Origin: Amycolatopsis jejuensis
GTDB lineage: Bacteria; Actinomycetota; Actinomycetes; Mycobacteriales; Pseudonocardiaceae
DNA: 64,000 bases
Assembly (NCBI RefSeq): GCF_000717335.1
Contig: NZ_JNYZ01000011.1
Location: 62,001-126,000, forward strand
Reading direction: 5' to 3'
Shown piece by piece: positions 1 through 8,266 of the stretch. A model generated the notes under the pieces. It was not told the origin of the DNA, made no database searches, and saw only the letters and a program-made list of their open reading frames with translations. Numbering within the stretch: the first letter of the stretch is position 1; the number at the start of each line of letters is the position of its first letter. The translations under genes and the position numbers were made by a program.

Positions 1-54
1 CGGGTAACGCGCCCACACCTCACCGGTGACCGGGTCGGTACTCGCGATGGTCAC
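1..54 (-). CDS. aldehyde dehydrogenase, N-terminal fragment (gene runs off the left edge)
   Basis: Only the first 18 codons are inside the window. They read V-T-I-A-S-T-D-P-V-T-G-E-V-W-A-R-Y-P from a GTG. The D-P-V-T-G-E pattern followed by an aromatic residue is typical of the first beta strand of NAD(P)-dependent aldehyde dehydrogenases such as succinate-semialdehyde dehydrogenase. The GTG overlaps the stop of the ABM gene as GTGA, so the two are translationally coupled and this is the next gene of the same leftward operon. By context it would oxidise a semialdehyde released by ring cleavage. The family call rests on a short stretch. Confidence 0.55.
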   Translation of the reverse strand, partial: MTIASTDPVTGEVWARYP

Positions 55-347
55 GCCGGTTCCCACGTCTCGTAAAACCAGCGTTCCCGCGATTCGAGCA
101 GCGGAATGGCCGTACCGAAGCCCCATTTCTGGAAATGCTCCGAGCTGCCGTGCGCCTCATAGCCGGCTCGGTCGGCGTATTGCTCGTAGAAGAAGAACCG
201 GCGCGGGTCCTCGGGATCCCGGTGCGGCTGGTAGAACAGATTGCCCGGTTCGGCCCGCGACGGTTCCACGAGCTGCGCGACCGCCGCCGCCACCTCGTCC
301 TCCGCCCCGGCCTGCGCGGTCCACACCGCGGTCACGACGAATGCCAT
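51..347 (-). CDS. antibiotic biosynthesis monooxygenase (ABM) domain protein, putative quinol monooxygenase
   Basis: This 98-aa protein has the single ferredoxin-like ABM fold: an N-terminal beta strand (FVVTAVWTAQ), a helix with the E-P-G-N-L-F-Y-Q motif near residues 33-41, and the F-F-F-Y-E-Q-Y strand near 51-57 followed by H-F-Q-K-W. Small stand-alone ABM proteins usually work as dimers that oxidise quinols or phenolic compounds without a bound cofactor. Its start lies inside the end of the upstream FAH gene and its stop overlaps the aldehyde dehydrogenase start, so it is embedded in the catabolic operon. The substrate is unknown; it may remove a quinone by-product. Confidence 0.8.
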   Translation of the reverse strand: MAFVVTAVWTAQAGAEDEVAAAVAQLVEPSRAEPGNLFYQPHRDPEDPRRFFFYEQYADRAGYEAHGSSEHFQKWGFGTAIPLLESRERWFYETWEPA

Positions 348-1192
348 GTCGGCTGTCCTTTCTTCCCGATCTCGTTGGCGAGTACGCCGATTCCTTCGAT
401 CTCCATCTCGACGACGTCGCCGGGCCGGACCCAGCGGTCGATCTCGAGCCCGGACCCCGCCGCGGCCGTGCCCGAGCCGAGCAGTTCGCCGGGATACAGC
501 GTCTGGCCACGGGAGACGTAGTCGATCAGCTCGGGAAACCCGTGCTGCATCGTCGACGACCGGTCACGACCCCATTCCTCGCCGTTCACCCGCACCGCCA
601 TGGCCAGGTCCGTGCCGTCCACCTCGTCGGCGGTCACGATGCACGGCCCGAGCACGTTCGAACCGTCCCAGTCCTTCGCCTTACCCGGCCCGAGCGCCAG
701 CGGCAATTCCCGCGTCTGCACATCGCGTGCCGAGACGTCGTTCCAGATGGTCCAGCCGAAAATGTGCGAAGACGCGTCCGCCGCGGCAATATCCCGTCCC
801 GCCGAACCGATCACACACGCCAGTTCCAGCTCGTGATCGAGCCGTTCGGTATAGGCAGGCCAAGGAATCACGTCTCCCGGGCCGATCACCGTGTCCGGCA
901 TTCCCTTGTAATACGCCGGAACCGTGTAGAACTCGGCGGGAATCTCGCGGCCGAGCCGGGCGAACGCATTGTCGAGATGTCCTTTGAACTGCAGGAAATC
1001 CCGCATCGACCGCGGCCGCAATGGCGCAAGCAATCGGACGGCACCCACCGAATGCCACTGCCCGGCGGGTGCGCCCGCCTCGATGAACTCCACCATGTCT
1101 CCGTCGAACCCCGCGTCGGCAACCTCGCCGTCCACCAGCACGCCGACCCGCGACGCCCCGCCGCCCGCCGGGGCATAACGCACGTACTTCAC
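332..1192 (-). CDS. fumarylacetoacetate hydrolase (FAH) family protein, copy 1
   Basis: This 286-aa protein has an N-terminal cap region and the FAH catalytic fold. The metal site is visible as D-H-E-L-E-L near residue 120 and N-D-V-S-A-R-D further on, with the G-S-G-T turn before R-P-G-D-V-V-E-M-E-I-E-G-I-G near the C terminus. Family members hydrolyse C-C bonds in 1,3-diketo acids or decarboxylate, hydrate or isomerise enol acids made by aromatic ring cleavage. The start is GTG, overlapping the stop of copy 2 as GTGA. Two adjacent FAH proteins resemble the decarboxylase/isomerase or hydratase pairs of meta-cleavage routes, but the exact reaction cannot be read from sequence. Confidence 0.85.
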   Translation of the reverse strand: MKYVRYAPAGGGASRVGVLVDGEVADAGFDGDMVEFIEAGAPAGQWHSVGAVRLLAPLRPRSMRDFLQFKGHLDNAFARLGREIPAEFYTVPAYYKGMPDTVIGPGDVIPWPAYTERLDHELELACVIGSAGRDIAAADASSHIFGWTIWNDVSARDVQTRELPLALGPGKAKDWDGSNVLGPCIVTADEVDGTDLAMAVRVNGEEWGRDRSSTMQHGFPELIDYVSRGQTLYPGELLGSGTAAAGSGLEIDRWVRPGDVVEMEIEGIGVLANEIGKKGQPTWHSS

Positions 1193-2034
1193 TGGTCCGC
1201 ATCCCGCACGACGCGGTTGCGCATGACCCCGACGCCACCGATCCGGCTTTCGAGCACCTCGCCGTGCCGCAGGAATCGTTTCGGTTCACGCGCCGCCCCG
1301 ACACCTTCCGGGGTGCCGGTGAAAATGACGTCCCCGGGCAGCAGCGGGCAAATCGACGACAGTTTCTCGATCAGTTCCGGCACCGGGAAGATCATCTGCG
1401 CGGTCCGCGAAGACTGGACGCTTTCGCCGTCGATCGTGCATTCGATCGTCAGGTCGTCGCGATCGGGCAGCTCGTCGGGTGTGACGAGTTCTGGACCGGT
1501 CGGCGAAAACCCGGGAAACGATTTGCCGAGCGAGAACTGGGGTACCGGCGGTCGCAATTGGACAGTCCGCTCGCTGAGGTCCTGCCCCACGGTGACCCCG
1601 GCGACGTGGTCCCAGCCGTGCGCGGCGGACACGCGGTGCGCCCGCGCCCCGAGCACGACGACCAGCTCGACCTCCCAGTCGACAGTGTCGCTCGGCAGGC
1701 CGATTTCGTGGTACGCCCCGGTGAACGACGTGGGGAACTTCGTGAAGGTGGCCGGGAACTCCGGCTCGGCGAGCGCGGATTCCTCCGCGTGCGCCCGGTA
1801 GTTCAGCCCGATCGCGAACACCTGACGCGGCCGGGGCGCCGGCGGGCCGAGTGTGCCGGGCGCGATCGGGAGCAGGTCACCGCCGGCCGTGCGGGCCCAT
1901 TCGGTGAACTCCGCCCAGCGCTCGTAGACCTCCTGCGGGTCGGAGCCGAAGAGCCCCGAGCTCGCCTTCTCCACGTCGAGGCCCCCGCCGTCCCGCACGA
2001 GGACCAGCCGTCCGGCGTCGTTCGCGATCCGCAT
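1189..2034 (-). CDS. fumarylacetoacetate hydrolase (FAH) family protein, copy 2
   Basis: This 281-aa protein shows the FAH signature clearly: F-A-I-G-L-N-Y-R-A-H near residue 78, the metal ligands W-E-V-E-L near 116 and G-Q-D-L-S-E-R near 141, and T-G-T-P-E-G-V-G towards the C terminus. An upstream in-frame start exists at 2082, but M-R-I-A-N-D-A-G at 2034 fits the family N terminus. It is the first gene of the leftward FAH-FAH-ABM-aldehyde dehydrogenase operon and lies 101 bp from the gntR stop. The gap contains two ATCGAT-centred sites, suggesting control by the GntR protein. The likely substrate is an enol acid from ring fission. Confidence 0.85.
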   Translation of the reverse strand: MRIANDAGRLVLVRDGGGLDVEKASSGLFGSDPQEVYERWAEFTEWARTAGGDLLPIAPGTLGPPAPRPRQVFAIGLNYRAHAEESALAEPEFPATFTKFPTSFTGAYHEIGLPSDTVDWEVELVVVLGARAHRVSAAHGWDHVAGVTVGQDLSERTVQLRPPVPQFSLGKSFPGFSPTGPELVTPDELPDRDDLTIECTIDGESVQSSRTAQMIFPVPELIEKLSSICPLLPGDVIFTGTPEGVGAAREPKRFLRHGEVLESRIGGVGVMRNRVVRDADQ

Positions 2035-2060
2035 CCCGGCTCCTAGCGATTGTCGACCAC

Positions 2061-2069
2061 AGAATCGAT
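2061..2069. promoter_or_regulatory. candidate GntR operator, site 1
   Basis: The 9-mer AGAATCGAT lies 27 bp upstream of the first FAH gene. The same 9-mer occurs in the palindrome at 2123-2138, and its ATCGAT core recurs at 2875-2880 in front of the ring-cleavage gene. The distribution around gntR suggests operator sites; this is inferred, not tested. Confidence 0.4.
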
Positions 2070-2122
2070 AGGAACGTAGCACGCGAACAAGCGACTGGGA
2101 AGAGTGTAATCGAGTAGAGTGT

Positions 2123-2138
2123 TAAGAATCGATTCTTA
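2123..2138. promoter_or_regulatory. candidate GntR operator, site 2: 16-bp perfect palindrome overlapping the gntR stop codon
   Basis: TAAGAATC/GATTCTTA is a perfect 16-bp palindrome with an ATCGAT centre. It is AT-rich against a surrounding GC of about 65-70%, and its right end supplies the TAA stop of gntR on the minus strand. FCD-type GntR proteins bind short inverted repeats, so this is a good candidate site controlling the downstream FAH operon. Confidence 0.5.
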
Positions 2139-2819
2139 CGAGGAGGTGTCCCGCAGCGCCGGGATGTTACGCATCGCGATCTCCCTGGTCCGCCGGATGT
2201 GCTCGCCGAGCAGCTTCTCCGCCAGTTCGGCGTTGTGATCGAGGGCAGCGGCGGAGAGATCGCGGTGCTCCTGCCCGACGTCACGGCCGGACGGATCACC
2301 GTTCTCGTTCCAGCGGCGGTAAAGCTCGGCCATGTCGAACAGCGACGAGCAGATCCCGCGCAGCAGATCGTTGCCGCACGCCTCCAGCAGCGCCGCATGG
2401 AACTCCCCGTGCACCGCCAGCCAAGCCGGGTTGACCTGGCCGTCGTCGAGCCGGATCGGCGTGCGGTCCAGCCGGTGGTGCACGGCGAGCACCCGCGATT
2501 CCCAGTCGACATCCCCGCGTTCCACCGACATCCGGAGCGTGAGACCTTCGATGGCGCACCGCGCTTCGACCAGCGTGCGCAGGTGCTCGGCCGACAGCGG
2601 GGCGACGGAAAACCCGAGGTTCGGCTCGGCGTGGACCAGCCGCTGTTCGGCCAGCCGGGTGAGCGCCTCGCGGACCACCGAGAGGCTCACCTCGTAGCGT
2701 TCCCGCAGCTCCGTCGGCTTCAGCTTGCTGCCGGGCTCCACCTGTCCGCTCAGGATCGCATCCCGCAACTGTGCGTAGACGTCCAAGCTCAGGGTGTTCG
2801 CAGATCCTCGTCGTGCCAT
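2136..2819 (-). CDS. GntR family transcriptional regulator, FCD (FadR C-terminal) subfamily
   Basis: This 227-aa protein has an N-terminal winged helix (residues 10-75, with L-R-D-A-I-L-S-G-Q-V-E-P-G-S-K-L and S-L-S-V-V-R-E-A-L-T-R-L) and an FCD ligand domain. That domain contains the helical motif L-V-E-A-R-C-A-I-E-G near 97 and metal-site residues such as H-G-E-F-H and H-N-A-E-L near the C terminus. FCD regulators sense small carboxylic acids, often catabolic intermediates. The gene lies between the FAH operon and the divergent dioxygenase, with ATCGAT-centred sites in both intergenic regions. It probably represses the ring-cleavage genes until substrate is present. Confidence 0.9.
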   Translation of the reverse strand: MARRGSANTLSLDVYAQLRDAILSGQVEPGSKLKPTELRERYEVSLSVVREALTRLAEQRLVHAEPNLGFSVAPLSAEHLRTLVEARCAIEGLTLRMSVERGDVDWESRVLAVHHRLDRTPIRLDDGQVNPAWLAVHGEFHAALLEACGNDLLRGICSSLFDMAELYRRWNENGDPSGRDVGQEHRDLSAAALDHNAELAEKLLGEHIRRTREIAMRNIPALRDTSS

Positions 2820-2870
2820 CCGATAACGATATCAGCAAACCTCCAACGGCATGAAAAACGATACAGTCGC

Positions 2871-2884
2871 TAAAATCGATTGTG
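2871..2884. promoter_or_regulatory. candidate GntR operator, site 3, upstream of the ring-cleavage dioxygenase
   Basis: TAAAATCGATTGTG shares the ATCGAT core with sites 1 and 2 and lies 56 bp before the dioxygenase start, in the 120-bp divergent gap with gntR. That gap also holds CGATAACGATATC next to the gntR start. The shared core supports autoregulation plus control of the divergent gene. Confidence 0.4.
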
Positions 2885-2939
2885 CAACGAAGGCTCGGTT
2901 GTTAGCGTCGGCGCAGGTTCGGATGACGGGAGAACAGCG

Positions 2940-3842
2940 ATGGCCCTGCAGCGTTTGGTGGGGGTGACGATGGGAGTTCCCGACGTCGCCGCGACGCGGG
3001 AGTACTACCGGCAGTTCGGGCTCGACCCGCTGCCGGACGGTCGGCTCGCGACGGTGGACGGCGGCCCGCAGCTCACCGTGGTGCACGCGGACCGGCGGCG
3101 GCTGCTCGACCTGGTGGTCGGCGTCGACGACCAGGACGACCTCGACCGCATCACCCGGCAGCTGGCCGGGCTCGGCATCGACGCCACCAAGGGTGAAGAC
3201 GCGGTACGGGCGGCCGATCCGGGCACTGGCCTCACCGTCACCGCCCGGATCGCCGAGCGGATCCCGCCCGCGCCGGTACCCGGAGCCGCGCGGCCGGACA
3301 ACGAGCGCTCCCCCGCGGTCGAACGCACCGCGCAGGTCCGCCCGCGCAAGCTCGGGCACGTGGTGGTGGGCTCGCTCGACAACGAGGCCAGCGAGAAGTT
3401 CTTCCGCGAGGGCATCGGGTTCAAGCTGAGCGACTCGATCCGCGGCGAGGCGTCGTTCCTGCGGTGTTCCACCGACCACCACAACCTGCTGGTCGCGAAG
3501 GCGCCGGTGCGGTTCCTGCACCACACGGCGTGGGAGGTCGCCGATGCGGACGACGTCGGCCGCGGCGCCACCGCGATGCTCGACGGACACCCCGAGCGGC
3601 ACGCGTGGGGCATGGGGCGCCACCACATCGGGTCGAACATGTTCTGGTACCTGCGCGATCCGGCGGGCAACTTCTCCGAGTACTACAGCGATCTGGACTG
3701 CATCCTCGACGACGTGCGCTGGACCCCGGACGTCTTCGAGGGCGCGCAGTCGCTCTACAGCTGGGGCCCGCCGCCGCCCGCGGACTGGATGCTGCCCGAG
3801 GACATCGCCGCCGGGATGATGGGCCTGCACAGCGGCGGCTGA
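2940..3842 (+). CDS. VOC family ring-cleavage (extradiol) dioxygenase
   Basis: This 300-aa protein has two vicinal-oxygen-chelate modules: residues 1-110, starting L-V-G-V-T-M-G-V-P-D, and residues about 135-270. The C-terminal module carries the expected Fe(II) ligands: His in K-L-G-H-V-V-V-G, His in L-H-H-T-A-W-E-V and Glu in F-S-E-Y-Y-S-D. This is the layout of type I extradiol dioxygenases that open catechol-like rings. The ATG at 2940 has GGGAG upstream; the longer reading frame from 2880 has no ribosome site. It is divergent from gntR and the FAH operon and is followed by an amidase, consistent with a catabolic pathway. The ring substrate is unknown. Confidence 0.85.
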   Translation: MALQRLVGVTMGVPDVAATREYYRQFGLDPLPDGRLATVDGGPQLTVVHADRRRLLDLVVGVDDQDDLDRITRQLAGLGIDATKGEDAVRAADPGTGLTVTARIAERIPPAPVPGAARPDNERSPAVERTAQVRPRKLGHVVVGSLDNEASEKFFREGIGFKLSDSIRGEASFLRCSTDHHNLLVAKAPVRFLHHTAWEVADADDVGRGATAMLDGHPERHAWGMGRHHIGSNMFWYLRDPAGNFSEYYSDLDCILDDVRWTPDVFEGAQSLYSWGPPPPADWMLPEDIAAGMMGLHSGG

Positions 3843-3912
3843 GCGGGCTTGCGGTCCGGGGCATGGCTGGGCATGCTCGACGGGCACGGTCTTCGCGGCA
3901 GGAAGGAACCCA

Positions 3913-5325
3913 GTGAGCGCCGAGGAGATCTGCTTCCTTTCCGCCCGGCAGCTGGCCCGGCGGTTGCGCACGCGGCAGCTGTCCGCCCGCGAGGTGCTGC
4001 AGGCCCATCTCGACCGGATCGAGCAGGTCAACCCGCAGGTCAACGCCATCGTCACGCATACCGCCGAGCGCGCGATGGCCGAGGCCGCGGTTGCCGACGA
4101 GCGGCTCGCGCACCACGAGGAAGTCGGCCCGCTGCACGGGATTCCGGTGGCGCACAAGGACACGCACGACGTCGCCGGGGTGCGCACCACGTACGGGTCC
4201 CCAATTTTCACCGACCACGTACCGGAAAGCGACACGCTGGTCGTCGAACGGATGCGTGCGGCGGGCGCGATCTGCGTCGGCAAGACGAACGTGCCCGAGT
4301 TCGCTGCCGGATCGCACACGATGAACCCGGTGTTCGGGCCGACGCGCAATCCGTACCGGCTCGACCTGTCGGCGGGCGGCAGCAGCGGCGGGGCGGCCGC
4401 GGCGCTGGCGGCCGGGCTGGTCCCGCTGGCCGAGGGCAGCGACATGGGTGGCTCGCTGCGCAATCCGGCGTCGTTCTGCAACGTCGTCGGGCTGCGCCCG
4501 GCGCCCGGCCGCGTCCCGGCCTGGCCGGTTTCCCTTCCCTGGCAAGGGCTCGGCGTGCAAGGCCCGATGGGCCGGACGGTCGGCGACGTCGCGTTGCTCC
4601 TGTCGGCCATCGCCGGCCACGACGACCGCAACCCGATCGCGCTGGACCAGCCTGCCGAGCAGTTCGCCGGGCCGCTCGACGCCGACCTCACCGGCCTGCG
4701 CGTGGCGTGGGCCCCGGATCTGGGCGGTCTGCCGGTGGACCCGGCGGTGACCGCCGTGCTGGAACCGGCCGCGCGGGTGTTCACCGATCTGGGCTGCCGG
4801 GTGGAAGAAGCGTGCCCGGACCTGACGGCGGCCGACGAGGTGTTCCGCACCCTGCGCGGCTGGCTCTTCCAGGCCGAACTGGGCAGCGTACTCGAAGCGC
4901 ATCCCGGGCGGATGAAGAAGACGTTGGCCGACAACATCGCTTACGGCGCAACGCTTTCCGGCGCCGACGTGGCCCGCGCGCAGATCCGCCAAGCCCAGCT
5001 CATGGCTGTGGCCAAGGCGTTCTTCGCGCAGTACGACCTGCTGCTCGCGCCGGTGAGCCAGGTACCACCGTTCCCGGTGGAGTGGGAGTACCCGGAAACC
5101 GTTGCCGGACAGCCGATGCAGGACTATCTGGAGTGGATGCGTTCAGCGTACAGCATTTCGGCGACCTTCTGCCCGGCCATGTCGGTACCGGCGGGCTTCA
5201 CGGCCGACGGACGTCCGGTGGGATTGCAGATGATCGCGCCACATCGGGGTGAGCTGGGGCTGTTGCGCGCGGCGCACGCTTTCGAGCAGGCCACCGGGTA
5301 CGGGAACCGGCGGCCTGCCCTCTGA
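3913..5325 (+). CDS. amidase signature (AS) family amidase
   Basis: This 470-aa protein is of normal length for the family. It contains the catalytic triad Lys82 (I-P-V-A-H-K-D), the cis-Ser in G-G-S-S-G-G at 155-160, and the nucleophile Ser181 in G-S-D-M-G-G-S-L-R-N-P. These enzymes hydrolyse amides to acid plus ammonia. The start is GTG with a GGAAGGA site upstream. It lies 70 bp after the dioxygenase on the same strand and is probably co-transcribed. In this cluster it may release an aromatic or ring-opened amide, for example from an N-heterocyclic compound; that is inference. Confidence 0.9.
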   Translation: MSAEEICFLSARQLARRLRTRQLSAREVLQAHLDRIEQVNPQVNAIVTHTAERAMAEAAVADERLAHHEEVGPLHGIPVAHKDTHDVAGVRTTYGSPIFTDHVPESDTLVVERMRAAGAICVGKTNVPEFAAGSHTMNPVFGPTRNPYRLDLSAGGSSGGAAAALAAGLVPLAEGSDMGGSLRNPASFCNVVGLRPAPGRVPAWPVSLPWQGLGVQGPMGRTVGDVALLLSAIAGHDDRNPIALDQPAEQFAGPLDADLTGLRVAWAPDLGGLPVDPAVTAVLEPAARVFTDLGCRVEEACPDLTAADEVFRTLRGWLFQAELGSVLEAHPGRMKKTLADNIAYGATLSGADVARAQIRQAQLMAVAKAFFAQYDLLLAPVSQVPPFPVEWEYPETVAGQPMQDYLEWMRSAYSISATFCPAMSVPAGFTADGRPVGLQMIAPHRGELGLLRAAHAFEQATGYGNRRPAL

Positions 5326-5366
5326 ACCCCGTCCGGCAGAGACCGCGGCGGGTTCGATGACCCCGA

Positions 5367-6800
5367 TCAGTGCGTGGCCTCGCGGGCTTTCGCACTGCGC
5401 ACCAGGCCGGCGACCGCCCGGCTGCCCGGTACGAAACGCACCACCGCCAACGGAATCAGGACGAGCACGGCAGACAGGAAGAATCCGGTCCGGAAGGACG
5501 CTTCGCTGGGAAGGTGCGTCGAAGGATCGGCGCCCGCCGAAATGATCACCGCCGACAACTGCACCCCCAGCGACAACCCGATCCCGCGGGCGATGCCGTT
5601 GATCGCCGTCGCGACCCCGGTGTCGGCTGCCTCGACCGCATCGATCACCCCGGTGTACAGCGCGGTGAACGCGGCCCCGACGCCCAGCCCGATCGTCAGC
5701 AGCATGCTGACCACGATGTGCCACGGCGCGCTGTGCCAGAACGCCGCGAACACGATCCCGCACCCCGTCACCACCAGCCCGCCCGCCACGACGGCCCGCG
5801 AACCGACCCGGCGCACCAGCAGCCCGGTCACCGGACCGACGAGTACCGCCACCGCAACCGCCGGGAACAGGTACAAACTGATGACGCTGGCCGACGCACC
5901 GAAACCGAATCCGGCCACCGACGGCGGCATCGCGAGCAGCTGCGGGAAGAGGAAGTACGGCACCGCGTACCCCACCCCCAGCACGGCCGCGACGACGCTC
6001 GAACTCCACACTCCCCGACGCCCCAGCATCCGCAGGTCCACCATCGGATCGGCGACCCGGCGTTCCACGACCACCCAGGCTGTGCCGAACACGAGCGTCA
6101 GCACCAGCAGAATCCCCGTCGGAGCGGAAAACCAGCCGTTCTGCGGAATCCACGCCAGATTCAACGTCAACGCCGCGAGCGCACCAGCCAGCAGCACAGC
6201 GCCCGCCCAGTCCAGCCGGGCCGCCGACCCGGGACGAGCCGCCCGCCGGAACGCGAACTGCGCGACGAACGCCAGTACCGTGACCAGCAACGTCGGCAGC
6301 AGGAACATCCAGCGCCGGGACCACGCGTCGGCCAGCGGTCCGGCGGACAGGACCCCGACCCCGCCACCGACCGTGAAACACCCGGTGATCACCCCGACCG
6401 CCACCGCCATCCGCTCCGGGAACAACTCCCGCACCACCACGAACGACACCGGCACGACGGCAATCCCGAGGCCCTGCATGAACTGCCCGAACACCATCAA
6501 CGGCAGCGAACCGGCGAACGCGGACACCGCCCCGCCCACGACAATGCACCACGACAACGCCACCAGCACCCGCAACCCGCCGCGGGCGTCGGCAAGCTTG
6601 GCGATGATCGGCATCGTGACCGACCCGGTCAGCAGCAATGTCGTGGTGAGCAGCGCCGCCTGCGCCGGATCCAGCCCGAGCTCACGCTGGATCAGCGGCA
6701 AGGCAGGTATCGGCATGCTTTCCAGCGCACCGATCGCCACGGTGAGCGCGGCGAGCACGAAGATCGCCGCAGCTTTGGACCCCGAACGGGATTCAGGCAC
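5367..6800 (-). CDS. MFS transporter (DHA2-like drug:H+ antiporter type)
   Basis: This 477-aa integral membrane protein has about 12-14 predicted hydrophobic segments, beginning A-A-I-F-V-L-A-A-L-T-V-A-I-G and L-L-T-T-T-L-L-L-T-G-S-V. The motif A-K-L-A-D-A-R-G-G between helices 2 and 3 is the MFS motif A. Length and topology suggest a drug or metabolite exporter. The GTG start at 6800 has GAGGAGGA upstream. It converges on the amidase and lies 40 bp downstream of the M24 peptidase gene, with which it may be co-transcribed. Substrate unknown. Confidence 0.88.
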   Translation of the reverse strand: MPESRSGSKAAAIFVLAALTVAIGALESMPIPALPLIQRELGLDPAQAALLTTTLLLTGSVTMPIIAKLADARGGLRVLVALSWCIVVGGAVSAFAGSLPLMVFGQFMQGLGIAVVPVSFVVVRELFPERMAVAVGVITGCFTVGGGVGVLSAGPLADAWSRRWMFLLPTLLVTVLAFVAQFAFRRAARPGSAARLDWAGAVLLAGALAALTLNLAWIPQNGWFSAPTGILLVLTLVFGTAWVVVERRVADPMVDLRMLGRRGVWSSSVVAAVLGVGYAVPYFLFPQLLAMPPSVAGFGFGASASVISLYLFPAVAVAVLVGPVTGLLVRRVGSRAVVAGGLVVTGCGIVFAAFWHSAPWHIVVSMLLTIGLGVGAAFTALYTGVIDAVEAADTGVATAINGIARGIGLSLGVQLSAVIISAGADPSTHLPSEASFRTGFFLSAVLVLIPLAVVRFVPGSRAVAGLVRSAKAREATH

Positions 6801-6840
6801 AATTCCTCCTCAGGAACGAACGGACCCCCCGTTTTCGGCC

Positions 6841-8247
6841 TCATTCAGCGCAAGCGGCAACCCAGTCCTCGACGTCCCCGGCGGACGTCGGCAATGCAGC
6901 GGTCAGCACCTCGATACCGTCGGCTTCCACGACGACGTTGTCCTCGATCCGCACGCCAATCCCGCGTAGCTGCTCGGGCACGTACTCGTCGAACGGCGAG
7001 AAGTACAGCCCCGGCTCGATCGCGAGGACGTGCCCCGGCTCGATCGTCCCGGCGGCGTATTCCCCTGCCACCACAAGGCTGTCGTGCACGTCGGCGCCGA
7101 GCATGTGACTCGTGACGTGCAACGTCCATCGCCAGGGACGTTCCCCGGCGGCGAGACCGTCGAAGGCCGGATGGGGCAACACACCGAGGCTGCGCAGGCC
7201 TTCTCCCAGCACGCTTTGCGCCGCGTGGTGCGGGTCCATAAAGGACTTTCCCGGCCGCGCAGCATCGAGCGCGGCCTGATGAGCCGCGTGGACGATGTCG
7301 TAGACGTCCCGCTGGACGGAGCTGTAGCGACCGGACACCGGCATCGTCCGGGCAACGTCGGCGGCGTACAGCTCGGGGCCTTCGACACCGGCGTCGAGCA
7401 GGAGCAACTCCCCGGGTCCGATCGGCTGATCGTTGCGCTGCCAGTGAAGAATCGTCGCCCGGTGCCCGCCTCCGACGACGGGCGTGTACGCAAGTCCGCG
7501 GCCTCGCGTCCGGGCTTGCTGGGTGAAAACGCCTTCGATGAAAGCTTCGCCATACCGGACCGCTTCGGGCAAGGCTCGGGCCACCGCCGCGAAACCCTCG
7601 ACCGTCGCCTCTGCGGTCAAGCGCAGTTGCGCGATCTCGTACGCATCCTTGTGCAGCCGACGCCGGGCGAGCTGCTTCTCGAGTTCGCGGCCATCGTCCG
7701 CGACGAGGGCGTCGACGCGCGGATCGAGGCCGCGGACCGCCTTCGCCCCGGGGAGCCGCTGGTCGAGTTCGTCGAGCGGCCGGGTCTCGATCCCGAGCCG
7801 GATCGCCGCCGCCGCACGGGTCTCACGCGGGCCTTCGACGAGCGGTCCGTGCGCGCCGAGCACCGCCTTCGGGTCACCCAGCGGCGGTTGTTCGGCCAGG
7901 TAGAGCGCTTCGCCGTCCGGCCCGATGACCAGCACCGAGCCGGGTTCGGTCGGCCCGGCCAGCCACATGTGGTCCGTCCCCGGACGGAACGCGAAAGGCA
8001 GATCGTTCGTGCGCGTAGCCGGCCGCCCGGCCGGAACAACCAGCGTCGTCCCAGGGAAATCCGCCGCGATCAGCGCGCGCCGAGCCCGCCGGACGGCGGC
8101 GCCACTCCACTCCGTCGCGTCGCTCGCGGGTACCGACCAGCCTTGCGTCATGGCCCGCAGCAACCCCGGCGACATCCGGCCTGCCGCTGACGACTCTTCG
8201 AGCAGCGCGATGAGCTCGGCGTCACCCCAGATTTCCGGCATGGTCAC
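6841..8247 (-). CDS. M24 family metallopeptidase (Xaa-Pro aminopeptidase P-like)
   Basis: This 468-aa protein has a creatinase/prolidase-like N-terminal domain and the pita-bread catalytic domain. All five metal ligands can be seen in order: Asp in L-L-L-D-A-G-V and Asp in Y-A-A-D-V-A-R-T, His in T-S-H-M-L-G-A-D-V-H, Glu in L-A-I-E-P-G-L-Y, and Glu in G-V-R-I-E-D-N. It should remove N-terminal residues preceding proline, using two divalent metals. A GTG start with GGGAGG five bases upstream is preferred over the ATG two codons later. It lies 19 bp downstream of the serine hydrolase gene, indicating one transcript. Confidence 0.9.
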   Translation of the reverse strand: MTMPEIWGDAELIALLEESSAAGRMSPGLLRAMTQGWSVPASDATEWSGAAVRRARRALIAADFPGTTLVVPAGRPATRTNDLPFAFRPGTDHMWLAGPTEPGSVLVIGPDGEALYLAEQPPLGDPKAVLGAHGPLVEGPRETRAAAAIRLGIETRPLDELDQRLPGAKAVRGLDPRVDALVADDGRELEKQLARRRLHKDAYEIAQLRLTAEATVEGFAAVARALPEAVRYGEAFIEGVFTQQARTRGRGLAYTPVVGGGHRATILHWQRNDQPIGPGELLLLDAGVEGPELYAADVARTMPVSGRYSSVQRDVYDIVHAAHQAALDAARPGKSFMDPHHAAQSVLGEGLRSLGVLPHPAFDGLAAGERPWRWTLHVTSHMLGADVHDSLVVAGEYAAGTIEPGHVLAIEPGLYFSPFDEYVPEQLRGIGVRIEDNVVVEADGIEVLTAALPTSAGDVEDWVAACAE

Positions 8248-8266
8248 GTTTTCCTCCCTTCGGGGT

